10,811 nt of DNA. Source: Syntrophobacterales bacterium. GTDB taxonomy: Bacteria; Desulfobacterota; Syntrophia; Syntrophales; UBA6807. Location: contig JAGGSD010000154.1 in assembly GCA_021159265.1 (NCBI GenBank), positions 1 to 10,811 on the forward strand, given 5' to 3'. Below the pieces are notes generated by a model. The model saw nothing but the letters and a program-made list of their open reading frames with translations, made no database searches and had not been told where the DNA came from. Below are positions 6,228 to 10,811 of this stretch, piece by piece (position 1 is the first letter of the stretch; each line of letters starts with the position of its first letter). A program made the translations under genes and the position numbers.

Positions 6228-7142
6228 ATGATAAACAATAAAAAGCTTGTCATCGCTGTGATCGGTGTAGTTCTGTGTATTGTTATTGTTGTCCTTGCGT
6301 TGGTGCTCAACAGGAAAGGATTTATACCGAAAGAAGAAAAAATTATAAAGAAAGCAGTTTCTGTCTTCTCGATGGAAAGAAAAGAACCACATGTCTTGAA
6401 GAAACCTGTGTCAAAACCATATAAAGTTTCGGAAAAACCGATCATTACACCCAGGGTGCTGAGGGGGGAAAAAGTAAGAAGCAAAACAAAACAGAATTAT
6501 TATGAAAGGTTAACCAATGATGTAAGGAATTTTTTCGATTATCTCGACCAGAGAGATTATATAAAGGCATACAGGTTAAAGAATGGAACACAGAGGCATT
6601 TTCTTCTACTTCTTGCAAAACTTTCCGCAAATCCCCCGGTAGTTTCAGGAGAAACAAGAGATATATACACCTTAACACACAATATGGCTCATTTTTACAG
6701 GGTTATCGATAAGAAGAACATTTCCATTGTAAAAGACGTTCTTTCCCATGAAAGAGAAATTATCGAACCCACAATGGAGATGCTCTATGAGTGGATTACA
6801 GAAGAAATAAAAAGAAAAAATAAAGAGGTTAAAACTTCCACCGGGGATCTCTATGAATATGCATGTTTTTTCCTTAACACCATGTCAGGGAAAGCCTATC
6901 TCGCGCGGAGAGATTCGAAGACCAGAATCCTGATGATCTATTACTCGCTTTTAATTCTGGATAAAGCAAACAGAGAGAATTTGAATCACAACGGGATAGA
7001 CATTCTTCCTCCGCTTAATATGTTAGTGGATGATATTACAAACCAGATGGGTTTGGATTACAAAGAAAAATATCTCCAGAGATTATATTACATTAAAAAG
7101 AGAGTTGTTTCTCACAGGGAAAAGAGGCAAATTAAAGAGTAA
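6228..7142 (+). CDS. Membrane-anchored protein of unknown function
   Basis: 304 residues. A single hydrophobic helix spans about residues 7-27, after a short basic start (MINNKK). It is followed by a Lys/Pro-rich linker (about 33-80, KKPVSKPYKVSEKP) and a mostly helical, charged domain (about 85-300). Recognisable phrases in that domain are NFFDYLDQRDYIKAY (101-115), THNMAHFYRVI (150-160) and a helical C-terminus rich in Arg/Lys. I see no catalytic motif or known domain. The layout suggests an inner-membrane anchor with a globular domain on a flexible stalk. AGGGA (6216-6220) is an acceptable ribosome site 7 bases before the ATG. The start lies 47 bp past the 212-bp repeat. The 3' end overlaps the convergent GpsA-like gene by 11 bp. 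Confidence 0.82.
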   Translation: MINNKKLVIAVIGVVLCIVIVVLALVLNRKGFIPKEEKIIKKAVSVFSMERKEPHVLKKPVSKPYKVSEKPIITPRVLRGEKVRSKTKQNYYERLTNDVRNFFDYLDQRDYIKAYRLKNGTQRHFLLLLAKLSANPPVVSGETRDIYTLTHNMAHFYRVIDKKNISIVKDVLSHEREIIEPTMEMLYEWITEEIKRKNKEVKTSTGDLYEYACFFLNTMSGKAYLARRDSKTRILMIYYSLLILDKANRENLNHNGIDILPPLNMLVDDITNQMGLDYKEKYLQRLYYIKKRVVSHREKRQIKE

Positions 7143-8331
7143 ACTTTGATAAAAATCCCTTATGTCTCCTATACCAGGTGCCCGGGATCAGCCTGTAAAG
7201 AAATCGTGAGACAGGACCAATATACTCTTTTTCTCTCTTGTCGAACTGGCAGGCCTGGATAATCCGCCTCAAAATTTCTTCTTTGGAACCTCCTTCGTTG
7301 AAAATCTTATAGGCACAGTGAAACAGCGGACTGTACATATTTTTCTTTTCCAGGTATCTGTGAACGTTTTTAATGGTATTTGGACCTTCAGGGGTTCCAT
7401 CTATCTTTTCTAATACCTGAATATCTGTTTCTATGGGATTTCCGTTAAATAATTCGTAGAATAGTTTGCCGTACCTGAAATTTTTGCTGGCGTCGGAAGA
7501 GAGAGTAACGTACATATCTCCAACACCGGCTTGACTGTAAAATGACTGGAAGCTTCCTCCCAGTAATTTCGATAATGACCTGATTTCAACTCCCGATCTT
7601 GCAAAGAGAGTGCCCGGTATGGAATTCCCGAGATTCAGACATTCAAGTACTCCCTTTATATTTGCTACAATGTTTTTCAAGGCGCCACAGGCTTCAACTC
7701 CTACAATATCGAAATTGTAAAAAGATGTTAATTCCTGCGGGTTGACATTTAAGAATTCTTTTTTCACAACACGTGATATTTTTTTCTTCCCGGCAACCGC
7801 TAAACAGACCGGTTTTCCCATGGCTATATCAACATCAAAGAAAGGCCCCCCCATACAGACAATTTCAAACTTATTATGAATGTCAAAAAAATGGTTATTA
7901 ATCATCTGCGAAGGCGTTATCAGCTCTTTTGTTTTTTCATCTGATGCAAGCCCTTTTATGGGGGATAAAAGGCAGGTTCTGCCTTTCTTTTTGGTAATGA
8001 TCGGTTTTAAGTAATTCAGCAGTTCCGGAAGTCGGTTCATCGTTATGGAAAGAACAATGAAATCGTTTTCTTCCACAACTTTTTCAAGATCATTTGTTGC
8101 GGAAACCCTTTTGGATAAGCGGGGGACCATTTCCATGCCCCCCAGTTTCTTTGCAAGGTCGCTTGTCAAGTGTTTTGGGTTGAAGTGGGTTTCATTAATT
8201 TTTCTACATAACTCTGCGTCGTAGTAATATATTTGTACTTCTTTACCATCACGCCCGAATTTATAGGCAAACGCTGTTCCCAGTCTCCCCGGACCGATAA
8301 TCGCTATTTTCTCAGAATTAAGATTATTCAT
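7132..8331 (-). CDS. gpsA: GpsA-like NAD(P)-dependent glycerol-3-phosphate dehydrogenase
   Basis: GpsA reduces dihydroxyacetone phosphate to sn-glycerol 3-phosphate for phospholipid synthesis; cytoplasmic. Visible family marks are the Rossmann motif GPGRLGTA (13-20), SPIKGL (123-128; usual Ser-x-Lys-Gly), GGPFFDVDIA (161-170; usually GPSFAxE), GVEACGALKNIVANIKGV (211-228) with the likely catalytic Lys219, GVGDMYVTLSSDASKNFRYG (269-288; usually GLGDLxLTCTSxxSRNRxxG) and DGTPEGPNTI (311-320). At 399 residues it is clearly longer than the usual 330 or so, with insertions and a basic C-terminal tail (WYRRHKGFLSKFTL). Several normally fixed residues differ, so the substrate may not be glycerol 3-phosphate. 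The ATG at 8331 has AGGA about 10 bases upstream, and a promoter-like sequence lies further upstream. Its 3' end overlaps the convergent membrane-protein gene by 11 bp. Confidence 0.85.
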   Translation of the reverse strand: MNNLNSEKIAIIGPGRLGTAFAYKFGRDGKEVQIYYYDAELCRKINETHFNPKHLTSDLAKKLGGMEMVPRLSKRVSATNDLEKVVEENDFIVLSITMNRLPELLNYLKPIITKKKGRTCLLSPIKGLASDEKTKELITPSQMINNHFFDIHNKFEIVCMGGPFFDVDIAMGKPVCLAVAGKKKISRVVKKEFLNVNPQELTSFYNFDIVGVEACGALKNIVANIKGVLECLNLGNSIPGTLFARSGVEIRSLSKLLGGSFQSFYSQAGVGDMYVTLSSDASKNFRYGKLFYELFNGNPIETDIQVLEKIDGTPEGPNTIKNVHRYLEKKNMYSPLFHCAYKIFNEGGSKEEILRRIIQACQFDKREKEYIGPVSRFLYRLIPGTWYRRHKGFLSKFTL

Positions 8332-8382
8332 TTCTTGTTCATCCTAATGCGGCGTTCATATAATGTTTCTGGCAATCACTAG

Positions 8383-8412
8383 AATATATGTAAGAACAGA
8401 TCGACCTGTCAA
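8383..8412 (-). promoter_or_regulatory. Candidate gpsA promoter
   Basis: On the minus strand TTGACA (8412-8407), 18-bp spacer, TATATT (8388-8383): 6/6 and 5/6 to sigma-70 boxes. The predicted leader is about 45 bases before the ATG at 8331. Confidence 0.55.
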
Positions 8413-8441
8413 ACAAAAAACTAAAGGAGACGAAGAAATCT

Positions 8442-8528
8442 ATGCCATTTTTTCGCAGGCAGTATAAACCTAACCCAGATAAACTGGAAATTCGAAGCAC
8501 TAAATGCGAAACAAATCCGAATTTCTAA
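8442..8528 (+). other. 28-codon ORF with a plausible start, running into repeat DNA
   Basis: GGAG (8426-8429) precedes an ATG at 8442 by 12 bases, a little far. The frame reads MPFFRRQYKPNPDKLEI and then passes into AT-rich repeat-like DNA, ending at TAA 8526-8528. It may be the stub of a gene truncated by the repeat, or chance. Confidence 0.2.
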
Positions 8529-8790
8529 TATTTAAATGTTCAAAACATCAACACCACAGAAGTGGCATTAACTTTATTGTAAAAAGTTTAACTCTTTCCC
8601 GTTTAGATATTTGTATTTTTGTCATTCGATATTGTTTCGAGTTTCGAAATTCGATATTCGGATTTAAGTTTTGCAAGGACTTATCAGCCATAAAGAAATT
8701 CTTTTGCCATTTTTGCAAGAATTTTACAATTAAGTGCCTACGCTTTCCCCAAGACTTCGCTTGGGGAAAGTGGCCCCTTCGGGGCAGTTG
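8488..8790. repeat. AT-rich repeat debris with imperfect inverted arms
   Basis: Segments rich in TTCGAA/GAAATTCG occur on both sides of an AT-rich middle. The arms 8507-8522 (CGAAACAAATCCGAAT) and 8624-8639 are complementary at 13 of 16 positions. A 95-codon + strand frame (8504-8791) crosses it, but its composition (many Phe, Cys, Lys), lack of a ribosome site and repeat content argue against a gene. From memory, similar sequence is common as interspersed non-coding repeats in uncultured-bacterium genomes; unverified. Confidence 0.4.
8743..8785. other. Two consecutive perfect hairpins
   Basis: CTTTCCCCAAG (8743-8753) pairs perfectly with CTTGGGGAAAG (8760-8770) across a 6-base loop. Next to it, GCCCC-TTC-GGGGC (8773-8785) forms a second stem. 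No T-run follows in either direction, so they are not ordinary intrinsic terminators; they may be repeat ends or RNA-stabilising structures. Confidence 0.6.
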
Positions 8791-8960
8791 AATATTTCGT
8801 TGATTTCCTGCATAATACAGGGGGGGGAAGAGGGGTCAAGTCTCCGTTTGACTTATGATGTCTGTTCTGATAAGCAATAACCATGAGCAGGCCGTTGAGA
8901 ATAGAGTATGAGAGCGCCTGGTATCATGGGGAAAAACAGGGCTGGCATTTAAATTTAAGG
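8786..8960. other. Non-coding stretch, no gene seen
   Basis: It contains a run of eight G (8820-8827) and the phrase GGGGTCAAGTCTCCG followed by TTTGAC, which has the look of a transposon- or REP-end remnant (GTCAA and TTGAC are inverted). I see no open frame with a convincing start and no promoter that I trust. Confidence 0.35.
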
Positions 8961-8996
8961 AAAAACAAAAGGGGTTGCGAATCTTTCGCAACCCCT
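8961..8996 (-). terminator. Intrinsic terminator of the gltX/tRNA region
   Basis: On the minus strand a perfect 12-bp stem, AGGGGTTGCGAA (8996-8985) with TTCGCAACCCCT (8981-8970) and loop AGA, is followed by TTTTGTTTTT (8970-8961). It begins 12 bases past the tRNA-Glu CCA end. This is a textbook rho-independent terminator for the tRNAs. Confidence 0.92.
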
Positions 8997-9008
8997 CAAT
9001 ATTATCCA

Positions 9009-9083
9009 TGGTAGTCCCACGGGGAATCGAACCCCGGTTTCCGGCGTGAGAGGCCGGCGTCCTGGCCGCTAGACGATGGGACC
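9009..9083 (-). tRNA. tRNA-Glu (anticodon CTC)
   Basis: The minus strand folds as a 75-base cloverleaf with encoded CCA. Acceptor GGTCCCA/TGGGACT has a G-U first pair. D arm GTCT...GGAC, anticodon loop CUCUCAC (anticodon CUC) closed by a GC-rich stem, T arm CGGGG-TTCGATT-CCCCG, discriminator A. It is separated by a single base from tRNA-Gln upstream and followed by a terminator. It reads GAG codons. Confidence 0.95.
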
Positions 9084-9084
9084 A

Positions 9085-9158
9085 TGGCTGGGGGACCAGG
9101 ATTCGAACCTGGGTAGCAGATTCCAGAGACCTGAGTCCTACCGCTAGACGATCCCCCA
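9085..9158 (-). tRNA. tRNA-Gln (anticodon CTG)
   Basis: 74-base cloverleaf with encoded CCA. Acceptor TGGGGGA/TCCCCCA, D arm GTCT...GGAC, anticodon stem CAGGT/ATCTG with loop CUCUGGA (anticodon CUG), T arm CCAGG-TTCGAAT-CCTGG, discriminator G. The weak U-A first pair and G73 are typical of tRNA-Gln. It lies between gltX and tRNA-Glu. It reads CAG codons. Confidence 0.94.
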
Positions 9159-9182
9159 GTGATCTGGTTTTGAATGGTTCGG

Positions 9183-9209
9183 ATTAGACAAATAATCCTG
9201 AAAAGTCAA
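9183..9209 (-). promoter_or_regulatory. Candidate tRNA promoter between gltX and tRNA-Gln
   Basis: On the minus strand TTGACT (9209-9204) and TCTAAT (9188-9183) match sigma-70 boxes 5/6 each, but the 15-bp spacer is short. The -10 ends 25 bases before tRNA-Gln. The same stretch also holds a GGATTA...TAATCC hairpin (9198-9181). The tRNAs may thus be transcribed both on their own and by read-through from gltX. Confidence 0.4.
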
Positions 9210-9218
9210 GGCTAAATT

Positions 9219-10634
9219 TCATTTTTTGTATTTATCGATATATTCTAAAGCCCTCTTTATCCTCTGCACAACCTTCTCTTTTCCCAGAGTTATCATAACT
9301 TCATCGATTCCGGGACTTACTGTTTTACCTGTAATGGCTACCCTTACCGGCTGGGCTATAAACTTGAGTTTTGTTTCTCTTCTTTCTGCAAGGCTTCTCA
9401 GAAAAGTTTCTATTCCTTCTTTTGTAAAATCTTCCAATCGTGGTAATTCTTTTGCCACACTCCGGAGGTGTTCTGCAAATTCGACTTTAAGGAACTTTTC
9501 CGCCGCCTTTTCATCATACTCTATTTCATCCTTGAAATAGAAAGCACCGGAATCTGCCATTTCCACCAATGTCTTTGATCTTGTTTTAAGATCGGTTGCA
9601 ACCTGCTTCAAATATTGCATGTCCGACACATTCAGTTGCAGTTTCTCAAAGAACGGGCGAACCTCTTCTGCCAGTTTTTCCCCGGAGCTTTTCTGTATAT
9701 AATGCTGGTTCAGCCAGAGAAGTTTTTCCGGATTAAAAACGGCGGCAGAGTTGCCAACAGCCTCGAGGTTAAAGAAATCGATAAGTTCGGAAACGGAAAA
9801 TATTTCCTGATCTCCATGGGACCACCCAAGCCTTACCAGATAATTTACAAGGGCCTCTGGCAAATAACCCATTTCTTTATAAGTCATCACCGAAGTTGCG
9901 CCGTGTCGTTTGCTCAACCGCGTTTTGTCGGCGCCCAGTATCATAGAAACATGGGCAAATTCGGGGACTCTGTATCCCAAAGCCTCATAAAGAAGAATCT
10001 GTCTTGGTGTATTATTTAAATGATCATCACCTCGAATAACATGTGTAATTCCCATCTGGGCATCATCGACAACAACGGCAAAATTATAGGTTGGATAGCC
10101 GTTGCTCCTCTCTATAATAAGATCATCAAGTTCACTATTATTAAACCTGATTTTGCCCTTGATAAGATCATTAACAATAGTGACACCCGTTTGGGGGGAT
10201 TTAAATCTTACCACAGAACCTTCCGTCCTGCCGATATTTTTGTCCCGGCATGTTCCGTCATATTTTGGCTTTCTTTTCTCAGAGAGGGCCTTCTTTCTTT
10301 TTTCTTCCAACTCTTGAGGAGTGCATATGCAGTAATACGCCTTTCCCTCATCTATAAGTTTCTGAACCATTTTTCTGTGAATTTCAACTCGTTCGGCCTG
10401 AAAATATGGGTCTTCATCCCAATCAAGTCCCAGCCACCTCATGGCACTCAGGATTGCATCTGTAGATTCTCTTGTAGAGCGAAGCTGATCCGTATCCTCG
10501 ATTCTCAGAATAAACTTTCCATCATTATGTCTTGCGAAAAGCCAGTTAAAAAGCGCTGTCCTCGCCCCGCCGATATGCAAATAACCGGTAGGTGAGGGAG
10601 CAAATCTTGTTTTTACTGTTTCATCTTTCAACAT
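9219..10634 (-). CDS. gltX: Glutamyl-tRNA synthetase
   Basis: Class I aminoacyl-tRNA synthetase that charges tRNA-Glu with glutamate; in bacteria using the transamidation route it also mischarges tRNA-Gln. 471 residues, normal length. FAPSPTGYLHIGGARTALFNW (11-31) contains the HIGH signature (HIGG, 20-23), and KTRLSKRHG (237-245) is the KMSKS equivalent. RIEDTD (44-49) and the RGDDHLNNTPRQ segment (201-212) are family-typical. A Cys pair (C102, C104) and C129 resemble the zinc site of some bacterial enzymes, but the fourth ligand, His in E. coli, is Asp131 here. The C-terminal anticodon-binding domain is complete. AGGTG stands 9 bases before the ATG. The gene is followed by tRNA-Gln and tRNA-Glu on the same strand. 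The second copy of the 212-bp repeat begins 30 bp upstream of the start, so the promoter is in or next to repeat DNA. Confidence 0.97.
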   Translation of the reverse strand: MLKDETVKTRFAPSPTGYLHIGGARTALFNWLFARHNDGKFILRIEDTDQLRSTRESTDAILSAMRWLGLDWDEDPYFQAERVEIHRKMVQKLIDEGKAYYCICTPQELEEKRKKALSEKRKPKYDGTCRDKNIGRTEGSVVRFKSPQTGVTIVNDLIKGKIRFNNSELDDLIIERSNGYPTYNFAVVVDDAQMGITHVIRGDDHLNNTPRQILLYEALGYRVPEFAHVSMILGADKTRLSKRHGATSVMTYKEMGYLPEALVNYLVRLGWSHGDQEIFSVSELIDFFNLEAVGNSAAVFNPEKLLWLNQHYIQKSSGEKLAEEVRPFFEKLQLNVSDMQYLKQVATDLKTRSKTLVEMADSGAFYFKDEIEYDEKAAEKFLKVEFAEHLRSVAKELPRLEDFTKEGIETFLRSLAERRETKLKFIAQPVRVAITGKTVSPGIDEVMITLGKEKVVQRIKRALEYIDKYKK

Positions 10635-10664
10635 TTTTAGTACACCTTATTCGTAAAATAAAAA

Positions 10665-10811
10665 GTAACCGTCCACAGGTTCATGGTTCAGCGTTCAGGG
10701 TTAAGGACAAAGGCAACATTAAAGACCTGAAGTCCTCGTCAAAAATGTTCATTTCTGCAAATAATTGCCGATTTGGCTCCGGATTTTGTTTCAGGCCTGA
10801 CGAGGCTGACG
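10665..10811. repeat. 212-bp-type repeat element, copy 2, truncated by the window edge
   Basis: It starts GTAACCGTCCA (10665-10675), one base different from copy 1. Four 7-bp units follow (GGTTCAT, GGTTCAG, CGTTCAG, GGTTAAG; 10678-10705), one more than in copy 1, which accounts for the 7-bp length difference of the left end. The core 10714-10811 differs from copy 1 at seven positions, all transitions. It has the same orientation as copy 1. Its right end lies outside the window. Confidence 0.8.

Noticed and set aside
5657..6484. 275-codon minus-strand open frame across the 212-bp repeat
   Set aside because: It overlaps the HAD gene and the membrane-protein gene antisense. The core frame is also open in copy 2, but four of the seven differences change the amino acid, and copy 2 reaches a stop at its left end.
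8743..8785. Terminator for gpsA or an upstream + strand gene
   Set aside because: The stems are good, but there is no T-run on either side and gpsA runs away from this position.
8504..8791. 95-codon + strand open frame
   Set aside because: No ribosome site, odd composition rich in Phe, Cys and Lys, and it spans repeat DNA and two hairpins; most likely non-coding.
9181..9198. Terminator between gltX and tRNA-Gln (GGATTA...TAATCC hairpin)
   Set aside because: AT-rich 6-bp stem with no following T-run; it overlaps a better promoter reading.
1..10811. CRISPR array, toxin-antitoxin pair, defence island or prophage
   Set aside because: No regularly spaced repeats, cas-like, integrase, transposase or phage genes were seen. 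The repeats found are dispersed and not separated by spacers.

Overview
The window looks like chromosomal DNA of a moderately AT-rich Gram-negative bacterium, with scattered non-coding repeats between ordinary housekeeping genes. The mix of a PilT/PilU-type pilus ATPase, an archaeal-style Cam gamma-carbonic anhydrase, a short conserved protein of a type I associate with sulfate-reducing or syntrophic relatives, and repeat-rich spacers fits Desulfobacterota (former Deltaproteobacteria), possibly an uncultured genome. This placement is inference from protein resemblance and was not tested by a search.

Layout, left to right. 1-100: a short repeat fragment, then the leader of a two-gene + strand operon (101-1809) encoding a PilT/PilU-family ATPase and a receiver-like protein that has lost its phospho-acceptor Asp. 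1810-2033: repeat-derived spacer. 2034-3298, minus: coaE and a Cam-type gamma-carbonic anhydrase, overlapping by 4 bp. 3469-3801, +: a small conserved protein. 3848-4915, minus: dTDP-glucose 4,6-dehydratase (rfbB), divergent from a HAD-family phosphatase-like gene (5104-5949, +). 5969-6180: a complete 212-bp repeat with terminal inverted repeats. 6228-7142, +: a membrane-anchored protein of unknown function, overlapping tail-to-tail by 11 bp with a long GpsA-like dehydrogenase (7132-8331, minus). 8332-9008: non-coding, with the gpsA promoter, repeat debris and hairpins. 8961-10634, minus: gltX, then tRNA-Gln(CTG) and tRNA-Glu(CTC), closed by a strong intrinsic terminator. 10665-10811: a second copy of the 212-bp repeat, cut by the window edge.

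Functional logic. Most transcription units are short and independent. Two groupings are informative. The ATPase/degenerate-receiver pair suggests a dedicated partner for pilus retraction. The gltX-tRNA-Gln-tRNA-Glu cluster places a glutamyl-tRNA synthetase next to its cognate tRNA and, if the enzyme is non-discriminating, next to both of its substrates.

I saw no clearly new defence or mobile system. The most novel signals are the repeat family, which has a variable number of 7-bp units in its terminus and only transition differences in its core; three short ORFs with good starts that run into repeats or an opposing gene; and the ATPase/pseudo-receiver operon.
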